Shown here: in pieces, positions 50,598-59,625 of the stretch
Layout: every line of letters begins with the position of its first letter
How positions within the stretch are numbered: position 1 is the stretch's first letter
DNA from: Kordia algicida
GTDB lineage: Bacteria; Bacteroidota; Bacteroidia; Flavobacteriales; Flavobacteriaceae
Assembly: GCF_051013375.1 (NCBI RefSeq)
Contig: NZ_CP142125.1
Length of the DNA stretch: 64,000 nucleotides
Strand: one strand, 5' to 3'
Program-made: the position numbers and the translations under genes
The notes under the pieces: model-generated
Database searches by the model: none
Told to the model about the DNA's origin: nothing
The model's input: only the letters and a program-made list of their open reading frames with translations

Positions 50598-51133
50598 TGT
50601 TTATGTAATCTACTGATATTTTTAAAATATACAATTTCGTTCTGCAACGGGATTTGTTCAACTATCGATATTGAATGCGTCTTGCAGACTTTTCAATTTT
50701 AGCTTATCATTTTTAAAATGTACACATTATAAAATACGAGTTTCGAAATTCAAGGAGACTATCTAAAAAGTGTATTGAAACGTCATTCTGGGCTTGACCC
50801 AGAATCGCATCATGTTGATTTTCAAATATTATGAGAAACCGAATCAAGTTCGGTTTGACGAAATCTGTACTTTTTATACAGCCTCTTGTTCAACTATCAA
50901 TATTGAATACGTCTTGCAGACTTTTCAATACCGAGTTTCACAAAGTAAAGATAAATGGTGTAATTTTTAATTGGACTAAAGGAAATTGCATTTCGTCTAA
51001 AGATAGCTCCGTTTAAGGTGTTTTGGGCAAAATAAGCAGCAATTCCAAACTACTTTTGACCTGTAAGTCGTTCGGAAAACAACACAAATTCTATTGAAGA
51101 CGACATAAGATATAAATCAAATTAAAAATACAT
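50598..51133. repeat. Repeat-filled divergent gap
   Basis: No gene is seen. It carries a degenerate copy of the two-hairpin repeat (50636-50695, TTGAATGCGTCTTGCAGAC), a degenerate 135-bp copy of the MITE-like element (50754-50888) and a second TTGAATACGTCTTGCAGAC copy directly next to it (50888-50937). From about 50950 to 51133 only AT-rich leader with a possible -7 element (TACTTTTG, 51051-51058) is seen before the response-regulator gene. Confidence 0.7.
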
Positions 51134-52312
51134 ATGATGAAAATTTTAGCTATTGACGACCAAAAATTAGTGTTGATTCCTTTAGAAAGCAGATTGGCTG
51201 AATTGGGATATGAAGTACTAACCGAAACTGACGGATTAAAAGGAAAGGAATTATACGATTCGTTTCAACCAGATTTAGTGATTGTAGATATGAACATGCC
51301 AACAATTTCTGGAATGGAAATCGTACAATACATTCGTGATGATAAACAAAAGAACACACCAATTATGATTTTATCGGGAAATACCGATGATGAAATGATT
51401 ACCAAAGGTTTTGATTTGGGTGTGAATGATTATATGAAAAAACCGCTAAGCTTAAACGAAGTTTGTGCACGTGTAAAACGATTGATTGGTGTGCCAAAAA
51501 CAGAAGCTGTTTCTAATACAAATAATGTGATGATTCAACAACGATGTGTTGGTGTGGTAATTCCTTGCTACAATGAAGCAGAACGTTTATTGAGTAAAGA
51601 ATTTACTGATTTTGTAGATCGCAATTCTGGATATCGTTTGTGTTTTGTAAATGATGGAAGTAAAGATGCAACATTGGAAGTTTTGCACGATTTGCGAAAA
51701 GGTAGAGAAGACTTTATTACCGTATACGATTGTGAGCAAAATGGCGGAAAAGCAGAAGCGGTTCGTTTGGGAATGCTACACATGGCACAACAAGAAGACT
51801 TGGATTATATTGGCTTTTTGGATGCGGATTTGTCTACCGATTTGGCTGATTTTGACGATTTAGTGTCTACCATTGAAAACTCAGATTTTAAGATTGTAAG
51901 CGGATCAAGAATTAGCAGAATGGGCGCAAATATTACAAAAGAATCGGCTCGTAAAGTGATTAGTTTGACAATTAATTTAATCATCAGAACAATTCTTTCA
52001 ATGAACTTTAAAGACACACAATGTGGCGCGAAAATTTTCCATAAAGATGTAATTCATTTAGCTTTCGATAAAAAGTTTATCACAAAATGGTTGTTTGATG
52101 TGGAAATCTTTATGCGTATGCGTAAACATTTCGGATTGGATGCTGCACGTGCGATGATGTGTGAGAAACCTTTGAAACGTTGGATTCACGCAGATGGTTC
52201 GAAATTGTCTATGAAAGATTCAATCAAAATTATTGGTCAGTTAGGGCAAATTGCTTGGTATTACAATCGCAAAAGAAAAACTGCCACTAAAGCAAATTTA
52301 GAATTGATATAA
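51134..52312 (+). CDS. Response regulator-glycosyltransferase (REC-GT2) fusion
   Basis: In this 392-residue cytoplasmic protein residues 1-120 are a CheY-like receiver with a full acidic pocket (Asp8-Asp9), phospho-Asp52 in VIVDMNMP, Ser81 and Lys103. After a short linker, residues 138-350 are a GT2 domain of the dolichyl-phosphate-mannosyltransferase type: VGVVIPCYNEAERL, FVNDGSKDAT, NGGKAEAVRLG and FLDADLSTD (D-x-D at 230-232), TQCGAKIF. Direct phosphorelay control of a sugar transferase is implied by the fusion. No histidine kinase is next to it. It is divergent from the polysaccharide unit. Confidence 0.88.
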   Translation: MMKILAIDDQKLVLIPLESRLAELGYEVLTETDGLKGKELYDSFQPDLVIVDMNMPTISGMEIVQYIRDDKQKNTPIMILSGNTDDEMITKGFDLGVNDYMKKPLSLNEVCARVKRLIGVPKTEAVSNTNNVMIQQRCVGVVIPCYNEAERLLSKEFTDFVDRNSGYRLCFVNDGSKDATLEVLHDLRKGREDFITVYDCEQNGGKAEAVRLGMLHMAQQEDLDYIGFLDADLSTDLADFDDLVSTIENSDFKIVSGSRISRMGANITKESARKVISLTINLIIRTILSMNFKDTQCGAKIFHKDVIHLAFDKKFITKWLFDVEIFMRMRKHFGLDAARAMMCEKPLKRWIHADGSKLSMKDSIKIIGQLGQIAWYYNRKRKTATKANLELI

Positions 52313-52319
52313 TACGTTT

Positions 52320-52347
52320 CCCCTTTCCCCTTTTCCCCTATTTCCCC
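52320..52347 (-). other. Four-tract G-quadruplex motif
   Basis: Four CCCC runs (52320, 52327, 52335, 52344) separated by 3, 4 and 5 bases. On the minus strand this is a canonical G4 pattern, rare in such AT-rich DNA. It lies in the 49-bp gap between the REC-GT2 gene and the short GT2 gene. Confidence 0.6.
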
Positions 52348-52361
52348 TAAACCTACTATAT

Positions 52362-52796
52362 ATGAAGATTGGAGTTTTAATCATATTTCGTAATGACGAA
52401 ACCGTGATTGATGTACAGCAATTTACTAAATTATTTACTGAAAAAACAAAGTTGCAAGTTTGCTTGGTAAACAACGGAAGTACCGATAAAACATTGGAAG
52501 TATTGAAAGAAATTCAGGAAGAAGTTACTATTCCAATTTCAATTATTGATGTGAAAAAAAGTAGCGGTTACAATACGGCAATTAAAGCTGGTGTTCGGTA
52601 CTTGACAAGCAAAAACGACTTGCCTTATATTTTATGTTTGCAACACTACACTGCAAAAGATATGCAACTTCTGGATGAAGTTTTTGAAGTCATTCAGCAA
52701 GAAAGTGGCGTTGTAAAAGGTTTGTTTAAAAACACCAAACGTATGATGCTGAAGAATGTATTTTCGATACGAGGTATTATGGAGAAAGCGAGTTAG
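52362..52796 (+). CDS. Short glycosyltransferase-2-like protein, no DxD
   Basis: The 144-residue protein matches the first half of a GT2 domain: MKIGVLIIFRNDETVIDV, CLVNNGSTDKTLEVLKEI, SSGYNTAIKAGVRYL. The position of the D-x-D motif reads LCLQHYTAKD, so the metal-binding aspartates are missing. The protein then ends where the acceptor part should follow. It is either a degenerate or truncated gene or a non-catalytic partner of the REC-GT2 fusion 49 bp upstream. The frame has no other defects. Confidence 0.65.
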   Translation: MKIGVLIIFRNDETVIDVQQFTKLFTEKTKLQVCLVNNGSTDKTLEVLKEIQEEVTIPISIIDVKKSSGYNTAIKAGVRYLTSKNDLPYILCLQHYTAKDMQLLDEVFEVIQQESGVVKGLFKNTKRMMLKNVFSIRGIMEKAS

Positions 52797-53290
52797 ATTA
52801 TTGGCTTTTTAGACTTGCTTAGATTTTAAGAGCGCTTTGCTTTTAGACTTGTTCCCGCGTAGTCGGGAATCTCTTAGATTGCTTCGCTTTTTTAGATTTT
52901 TATGTGATGTTGAATCGAGTTCAACATGACGTAGCAATCTGTTGGTAGTATGACTTCTGTAATGTCACTTCGAGTAATTTTTGGTAAAAAATTGTATCGA
53001 GAAGTGCTTTAAAAATCTTAGCTTTTACAATGAATTCACGAATTGTTTTATTTACTCAATTTGTCATTCCTGCGTAGGCAGGAATCTATTATCACGAATT
53101 GCTTACTGTAATGAAAAAACTGAATCACACTTCGATTTTACTCAGTGTAAAAGTTCAGTTTGACAAGAATATTTTCACTAAAAAGTAATACCCAAAAAGA
53201 TTTCTGCGCGATCATTGAGCAAAGTCGAAACGAAAGCAGAAACATGTCTAAAAGAGAAACGAGTCTAAAAGGCGAAGCCGTATCTAAAAC
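52797..53290. repeat. Composite repeat-filled gap
   Basis: No gene is seen. It contains a TTAGA/GCTTCGC block with an inner TTCCCG/CGGGAA hairpin (52803-52900); a REP-like hairpin ATGTTGAA, CGAG, TTCAACAT followed by GACG (52907-52932); a CACGAATT-family copy (53024-53120) split by a nested GTCATTCCTGCGTAGGCAGG hairpin (53063-53087); and a GTCTAAAAGGCGAAGCC block (53243-53290) that ends at the stop of rsmI. Confidence 0.7.
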
Positions 53291-53959
53291 CTACTTTTTC
53301 CCTTCCACAACAACCACAATTTCCCCTTTTGGTGGTTTGTTTTGATAATATGCCAACACTTCTTTGGCGCTTCCGCGGATGGTTTCTTCATAGAGTTTTG
53401 TCAATTCTCTAGAAACAGAAACCTGACGATCTTCACCAAAATATTCACAAAAATGTCCTAAAGTTTTGACCAATTTGTGTGGCGATTCGTAAAAAATCAT
53501 GGTGCGTGTTTCTTCTGCCAAAATTTTAAATCGCGTTTGTCGTCCTTTTTTCACAGGTAAAAATCCTTCAAAGACAAATTTATCATTCGGCAATCCGCTA
53601 TTTACCAAAGCTGGTACAAAAGCGGTCGCACCTGGCAAACATTCTACTGGAATTTGATTGGCAATACATTCACGCGTTAATAAAAACCCAGGATCAGAAA
53701 TTGCGGGCGTTCCTGCATCACTAATCAACGCAAAAGTTTCGCCTGCTTGCATGCGTTTTATCAATGTTTCTGTCGTTTTATGCTCGTTATGCATGTGATG
53801 ACTTTGCATGTGTGTACCAATTTCAAAATGTTTCAACAGCTTTCCACTCGTACGTGTATCTTCTGCCAAAATCATATCAACATTTTTTAAAACTTCTACA
53901 GCTCTAAACGTCATGTCTTTCAGGTTTCCTATTGGTGTTGGTACAATATAAAGTTTCAT
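53291..53959 (-). CDS. rsmI: 16S rRNA (cytidine-1402-2'-O)-methyltransferase
   Basis: The protein has 222 residues from the ATG at 53959. It methylates the 2'-O of C1402 in 16S rRNA using SAM. Family blocks: MKLYIVPTPIGNLKDMTFRA, LAEDTRTSGKLL, SDAGTPAISDPGFLL, PGATAFVPALVNSGLP, FYESPHKL and SRELTKLYEE. Length is slightly short but complete for the catalytic domain. A minus-strand -7 element TATTTTTG lies at 54003-54010. It converges on the repeat gap. Confidence 0.95.
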   Translation of the reverse strand: MKLYIVPTPIGNLKDMTFRAVEVLKNVDMILAEDTRTSGKLLKHFEIGTHMQSHHMHNEHKTTETLIKRMQAGETFALISDAGTPAISDPGFLLTRECIANQIPVECLPGATAFVPALVNSGLPNDKFVFEGFLPVKKGRQTRFKILAEETRTMIFYESPHKLVKTLGHFCEYFGEDRQVSVSRELTKLYEETIRGSAKEVLAYYQNKPPKGEIVVVVEGKK

Positions 53960-54099
53960 CAATACTGCGTTTTCGGGTTGAAGATATTATTAAATTTTCA
54001 TTCAAAAATAGCTATTAAAAAAATAGTAAGTCGTAATTCCTGTATCTTTAATGTTATATATACGCAACCTTTTTTAGTTTTGGGTATCTTTTATAATAT

Positions 54100-57000
54100 A
54101 TGAAGCAACGTTACTTTTTACTTTTTCTACTTACTGCAACTTTGTCGTGGAGTCAATCTACAGACTTATCTGTAAGTGTTGAAGTTACCGATGCAAGCGG
54201 CACAACAATTCCAAATGTATTTTTGTTTCAAGAGTTTAGCTACGTAACTACCATCAGCAATTCAGGGAATGCTGTAAACAATGCCACATTTTCACAAGAA
54301 CTCAATCCAAATGTCACTTTTGTTTCTGTAGAAAGTATCAATCCACTTGGTGGCGCAGCTTTGGCAACCAATTTGGCTTTTAACGGAAGTAATGATTCTG
54401 TTGAAGGAATACTTCCAAACATGCCGACAAATTCTAGTGTACAAATTCGCATCAACCTAAGAGCGCCAACAGAATTAGGAGGAATTTCAACAACAGCCGA
54501 AGTTTTTCCGCCAACAGGCACGACAGACACCATGCCCGATAGTAATATTGCCATCGTTTCTATGGATGTAAATAATGTTGCTGTTGATTTTGAAGTAGAT
54601 TACCAACAAGTTTCGCCACCTGCAGGAACTGGAATTTCCGCTTGGGGCGATCAGGTTACTTTTGAACTTACCATTACAAATAATAGTACGATAGAATTCC
54701 CCGTTTCTAGTTTTGGACTTTTTCAAACGATACATTCTGATACTGCCAATGGAACAGCTTTGGTACAATTAATTTCTGTTTCTTGCATTAGCGCTACAGG
54801 TGGCGTAAGCTGTCCCACAAACTTAGGCTCTATCAGTGGAAACGCTGTTGCTGTTATTCCCACACAAGAAATGTATCACTATGATAATGAAATTATTTTT
54901 CCGCCACAAGCAAGCATTACATTTAGTGTTACGTATGCGTATTTTGAAGGTGAATGCGGAGAAAGTATCGATCAGATTGTGACACGAAGTTTTGCGCAAA
55001 TCAATTTTGAAAGTTTAGATATAGCAAGTGTACGATCAGATAATGTACTAACCAATTTACTTTTTTCAACACTTTGTCCGTGTACGGATGTTTCTATAAG
55101 TACGATTATTACAGATCCAACAACAGGTAATTTTATTACAGATTATAGCCAAACGGTAACCTTTGAAACCACACTGACCAATAATGGACCATTAGACACA
55201 ACGATTCGTTTCTTCTTGCAAAACTTAGGATTTCAGTGGGAAATTATATCGGTTGAATGTATTAACGCTTCTGGCGGACTCACTTGTGGAGATATCGTCT
55301 ATGAATCTGACGGACTTGGTCAATTTTGGGAAGTCAATAATTTTATGATTCCGTCTGGCGGACAGGTTATTACCAGAACCGTGGTTCGTTACTTAGAACC
55401 CATCTGTCCTGTTAATGTTCCGTTTCTTTCTCCATACAGAAGTACGATTAATATGCTAGAACATATTGATTGTAATCCTGATGATAATAATGAATTTGGA
55501 AACATTCTGCTTCCAACAGCTACGGGAACTGACGAATGCATCAGTGCAAACGATTTTTCAATTACCAAAACACAAGTCAGTCCAGCATTACCTTCTGGTG
55601 GTTCTGCGGGAAATCCAATTCCTTGGGGCGATATTACCTATCACATCACCATTACAAACGATAATTTAGTGCCAATTCCGCTAGAAGTTTCCGACTTTTA
55701 TGGAAATCCAGATTCAAATACTTCTGTTGTAGGAACACTACAATCCGTAACTTGTATTGAAACAACAGGAACTGCCGATTGTTACGATATTATAAATGCC
55801 AATATTGGTGTCGACAATACACTTTCCAACGATATATTTTGGGAAATCACAGCAGCAGAAAACTGGGAATTAGCACCCGAAAGTTCCATTACTTTTGAAG
55901 TTGTGGTCAATTGGACGCCGCAATGTTCCAACCAAGTAATTTCTGTAAACAACAGAGTGAGCGCAACAATCATCGGCGAAAGCATCGAAAAAAATGCTTC
56001 GGAAATTAGCTATTTAACGCCATGTGTCGATTTAATTGTTCAGACATTTCCGTCCGTACCAACAGTTCCAATCAATACAAATTTTGAATGGGTTGTAGAC
56101 ATTACCAACAGCGTCATCAGCTCAACAGCGACAGACGCTTCATTTTCTACAGTAGTAAATTCGGCATTTACCATCACAGGAACGCCAACCTGTACTATTA
56201 CAAGCGGAAATGCAACTTGTGTTACAACATTTAATGTAGATACGTCTACGAACATCGTTTCAGGAATCATACCATTACTCGATCCTGATGCTACTGTACA
56301 ATTACGAATTCCTGTCACAGCTCCAAATTTTGGTGGTTCGTTTAACAATGTTGCCGAAGTACAACCCGATCCTGCTAATAACGGAGAATTTGATCCAAGT
56401 ACCAATATTTCTATTTCGAGCATTCAAGTTATTTCACCTACGGTTAGTAAAAGTTTTGTTCCAGATGAAATTATCGCAACACAAACCTCAGTACTGACCT
56501 TTACCATTGAAAATATTCCTGGAAACGCGGCACAATCGGGCATTTCGTTTACTGATAATTTACCTGCGGGAATCGTTTTAGCGGGCGAACCAATTTGGGT
56601 ACAAAGCAATGGTTGTACAGCAGATTTTGTGGGATTGACCAATGACACTTTCGTGGGAATTGCCAATCTAGTATTTCCTGAAGGAGTTGCCAACTGTACA
56701 TTTTCCGTTTTAGTTACTTCTGAAACGCCAAATTTATACACCAACGAATTTGCCAATTTTTCAAACCTGAATAATATTGATGCGACAAATGTGTTTGCAA
56801 CGCTGAATGTTTTGCCGTTGCCACCAAGTGCCGATTTGGAAATTTCGCTTATCACAAATCAAACACAATACTGTGAAGGCGATGACGTCATTTTTACGCT
56901 GACAATTACAAATAACGGACCTGACGATGTTGAAAATGTTGCTGTAGAACAGTTTTTGAATCCACTAGGATTTACATATATAAGTGACGATGTTGGCGGA

Positions 57001-58173
57001 ACGTACACAAATGCGACAGGAATTTGGGAACTTTCAGGAATTACCATTCCTGCAAATGCTGGAAACAATACGTTTACCGCTCAAATTACTACAACAGCAA
57101 TAAATGTTGATGCTACGCTTGTGAATCAATATGAAAGTACCGCAGAAATTACAGCGACCAATTTGCCAGATTTCGACAGTGATGTTGCTACAAGTTTTAA
57201 TGTAGATGATTTAGGCGATGGACTTGCTGACGATGACGAAACAGCGCTTGAAGTAACAGTGTTTGAAATTCACAATGATGTAAATTTGACGGTTGATACT
57301 TCGGAAGTTTGTATTGGAAATTCGGCAACGCTTTCCATCAATAATCCTATGGTAAATTATACCTATAATTGGTATGAAGCTTCAAATCCTGCACAAATTG
57401 TATTTACGGGAACGATGTATGAAACGGGAATCATCTCATCAGATACGAGTTATGAAATTGAAGTTATCAATGAAAACAATTGTCCGGGAATTGCGAGAGA
57501 AATCGTCACAGTAACCGCAATTAGTTGTGTCGATTTAAGTATTGAAAAAGAAGTAGATACAGAAATGCCTTCTATTGGAGAAACCATCCAATTTACCATT
57601 ACAATTACCAACAATAGTGATATAGATGCTACAAATATTTTGGTGGAAGAACTGCTTCCTAATGGTTACGAATACATTTCACACATCAGTAGCAACGGTT
57701 TGTACGACAATAACTCACAAGTATGGAATATTGCAACCTTGACAGCGGGAAGTTCGGCAACGTTGACACTTAATGTTACCGTTATCAGTGGTGACAATTA
57801 TACAAATGTTGTACAAATCACGAGTTTATCAGAAGTAGACATGAACACTGCCAACAACTCAGCAACGGCGATTACATTCCCAGATTGTTTAGCAATTCCG
57901 AATGGTTTTTCGCCAAACGGAGATATGATAAATGATGTTTGGGAAATTGCTTGTTTGGATAATTTTACAGATAACGAATTAGTGATTTTTAATCGTTTCG
58001 GAACCATTGTTTACAAAACCAGAAACTATACAAACGACTGGAATGGTCAGAGCAATCAAAATGTCGTACTAATTGGCAACGACGATATTTTACCTGTCGG
58101 AACTTATTTTTACATTCTCAAGCTTCAAGGAAATACCATTGAAAAAACGGGTTGGGTTTATTTGAATTATTAG
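54100..58173 (+). CDS. Giant T9SS substrate, DUF11 repeats, type B sorting domain
   Basis: The 1357-residue protein has a signal peptide (1-18, ending SWSQ). About eight DUF11-type beta domains follow (each with a pattern like VTFELTITNNSTIE or FTLTITNNGPDD), one Ig-like segment (about 1065-1130) and the type B C-terminal domain from about 1265: LAIPNGFSPNGDMINDVWEI, VIFNRFGTIVYKT, LPVGTYFYIL. Such proteins cross the outer membrane by the type IX system and are often adhesins or large surface fibres. A -7 element TAGTTTTG lies at 54075-54082. The stop is followed directly by a TTAGA module. Confidence 0.9.
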   Translation: MKQRYFLLFLLTATLSWSQSTDLSVSVEVTDASGTTIPNVFLFQEFSYVTTISNSGNAVNNATFSQELNPNVTFVSVESINPLGGAALATNLAFNGSNDSVEGILPNMPTNSSVQIRINLRAPTELGGISTTAEVFPPTGTTDTMPDSNIAIVSMDVNNVAVDFEVDYQQVSPPAGTGISAWGDQVTFELTITNNSTIEFPVSSFGLFQTIHSDTANGTALVQLISVSCISATGGVSCPTNLGSISGNAVAVIPTQEMYHYDNEIIFPPQASITFSVTYAYFEGECGESIDQIVTRSFAQINFESLDIASVRSDNVLTNLLFSTLCPCTDVSISTIITDPTTGNFITDYSQTVTFETTLTNNGPLDTTIRFFLQNLGFQWEIISVECINASGGLTCGDIVYESDGLGQFWEVNNFMIPSGGQVITRTVVRYLEPICPVNVPFLSPYRSTINMLEHIDCNPDDNNEFGNILLPTATGTDECISANDFSITKTQVSPALPSGGSAGNPIPWGDITYHITITNDNLVPIPLEVSDFYGNPDSNTSVVGTLQSVTCIETTGTADCYDIINANIGVDNTLSNDIFWEITAAENWELAPESSITFEVVVNWTPQCSNQVISVNNRVSATIIGESIEKNASEISYLTPCVDLIVQTFPSVPTVPINTNFEWVVDITNSVISSTATDASFSTVVNSAFTITGTPTCTITSGNATCVTTFNVDTSTNIVSGIIPLLDPDATVQLRIPVTAPNFGGSFNNVAEVQPDPANNGEFDPSTNISISSIQVISPTVSKSFVPDEIIATQTSVLTFTIENIPGNAAQSGISFTDNLPAGIVLAGEPIWVQSNGCTADFVGLTNDTFVGIANLVFPEGVANCTFSVLVTSETPNLYTNEFANFSNLNNIDATNVFATLNVLPLPPSADLEISLITNQTQYCEGDDVIFTLTITNNGPDDVENVAVEQFLNPLGFTYISDDVGGTYTNATGIWELSGITIPANAGNNTFTAQITTTAINVDATLVNQYESTAEITATNLPDFDSDVATSFNVDDLGDGLADDDETALEVTVFEIHNDVNLTVDTSEVCIGNSATLSINNPMVNYTYNWYEASNPAQIVFTGTMYETGIISSDTSYEIEVINENNCPGIAREIVTVTAISCVDLSIEKEVDTEMPSIGETIQFTITITNNSDIDATNILVEELLPNGYEYISHISSNGLYDNNSQVWNIATLTAGSSATLTLNVTVISGDNYTNVVQITSLSEVDMNTANNSATAITFPDCLAIPNGFSPNGDMINDVWEIACLDNFTDNELVIFNRFGTIVYKTRNYTNDWNGQSNQNVVLIGNDDILPVGTYFYILKLQGNTIEKTGWVYLNY

Positions 58174-58685
58174 TGTTTAGATCGCTTTGCTGTTAGACCG
58201 CTGGCGCTGTTGGATATTAGATCGCTTCGCTTTTAGACATGTTCCTGCTTAGGCAGGAATCGCTTCGCTCAATTCAAGGTTGTTTCCGAGATCATTATTT
58301 GGTTTTATATAAAATGTTAAGTTTTAAATATGTTTCTAAGATAAATTTGAGTGTTGTCTGAAACTAATTGATACATTTCCAAATTTTCAAATTGCTACAT
58401 TAATTAGGTTCGCTTTGCTTTTAGACATATTAGTTTGGATGTTTTGACTTCGAAACCAATTATTCAATCAAAAGCTGAAAAACAGTATTGAGTATTGAGA
58501 AATTTTAAAGAAAATAGGGTGTTTCTTAAAGAACATTTCTACAAAAAAATTCAAAATTATTTATCAGACAAAATAACATCAAGCAGAGTCAAAATGTGAT
58601 ACTAAGTCAAACTCAGAATGACGTTTTGACTTCGAAACCAATCTTTCAATCATTCAATTTTCAATCTTTCAATCCCAAAAAACCC
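58174..58685. repeat. Repeat-rich gap between convergent genes
   Basis: No gene is seen. It opens with a TTAGATCGCTTTGCTGTTAG-type block (58177-58268) with an inner CCTGC/GCAGG hairpin, has another GCTTTGCTTTTAGACAT copy near 58412-58428, and twice carries TTTTGACTTCGAAACCAAT (near 58443 and 58623). The rest is AT-rich. Confidence 0.65.
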
Positions 58686-59522
58686 TTACGCAAACTTACG
58701 TTCAATAATTTCCAAGAAACGTGTTTCATATTCCTCTTTTCCTTGCCAATTGTTATAATCTGGTTTAATCATATTGAATATAAAATCTTTCGCTTCTGCT
58801 TCACTTTCTGTCGTATTCAATTGCGAAATTACACGGTTATAATCTTCCTGATTGCCATCAAATAAATGCTTTGTAAATGCAATACGATCGTTCAATCCAA
58901 TAGAAATCCCTGTATTCAACCGATCATTTAAGGACTTAGGTTTGGTTTCTGTTTTGGTCGCTTTAATTTCTACCTCAACTTTCGTTGTTACTTCTTTGGT
59001 AACCGTTTCAGTAACTTTTGGTTGTGGTGTTTCTTGTACAACTTCTTCACTTTTTACAAATGTTGGTTGTGGCAACACATCTGCCAAAATATCTTCTAAA
59101 GTTTCCTTTTTCGCGGGAGATGGTGTTGGTTCTACAGGCGTTTCCGCTGTAGCGGTATCATTGTCTGCATCATCATCTTCTGGCATTTCGGCAACCATAT
59201 TTTTAATCGTTTCCATCAATGGTTCTATCAGTTCGTCTTGTTCAGGATCTTCACTTACCAAATGATGACGGATAATTTCATCTTCTTCGGCATTCTTTTC
59301 TACTTTATCATGATTGTAGACGTTCTCTAATGTTTGGAAAAAAGAAGAATCGGCATAGTCAGGTACAGAATCTTTAAACTGTTCTTCAAAAAACAGCATT
59401 ACCGACAATTTTTCAAAAACTTCCTTCGCTTCTTTATGCAATGCAACTACGTCTTCTTTGCCCTTTAACTTAAGGATGCGATGCGCAATACTTATTAAAT
59501 CTCCTTCTAATTTTTTCTTCAT
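58686..59522 (-). CDS. Conserved charged protein of unknown function
   Basis: In this 278-residue soluble protein without signal, an N-terminal helical part (about 1-100, KKKLEGDLISIAHRILKLKGKEDVVALHKEAKEVFEKL) and a C-terminal helical domain (about 205-278, NDRIAFTKHLFDGNQEDYNRVISQLNT) are joined by a low-complexity linker rich in Thr, Glu, Pro and Ala (about 120-200). The end domain is the more conserved-looking part. It is a known pattern in flavobacterial genomes next to tdk, but no function is assigned. It is divergent from tdk with 103 bp between starts. Confidence 0.65.
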   Translation of the reverse strand: MKKKLEGDLISIAHRILKLKGKEDVVALHKEAKEVFEKLSVMLFFEEQFKDSVPDYADSSFFQTLENVYNHDKVEKNAEEDEIIRHHLVSEDPEQDELIEPLMETIKNMVAEMPEDDDADNDTATAETPVEPTPSPAKKETLEDILADVLPQPTFVKSEEVVQETPQPKVTETVTKEVTTKVEVEIKATKTETKPKSLNDRLNTGISIGLNDRIAFTKHLFDGNQEDYNRVISQLNTTESEAEAKDFIFNMIKPDYNNWQGKEEYETRFLEIIERKFA

Positions 59523-59541
59523 AATTTTTAAACTAATGTCG

Positions 59542-59572
59542 TTGTATAACCTTTGGTTTTTTAATAAATTTG
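59542..59572 (+). promoter_or_regulatory. Promoter of tdk-alr
   Basis: TTG (59542-59544), 20 bases, TAAATTTG (59565-59572): a good match to the Bacteroidetes promoter, 53 nt before the tdk ATG. Confidence 0.55.
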
Positions 59573-59625
59573 TTCCACCTTTACAAAAACGAGTATAAAT
59601 TCGTTTTCGACCTGAAAATTACAAA

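Noticed and set aside
54240..56855. Several long frames antisense to the T9SS substrate
   Set aside because: Shadows of Thr/Asn-rich DUF11 repeats; no start signals or families.
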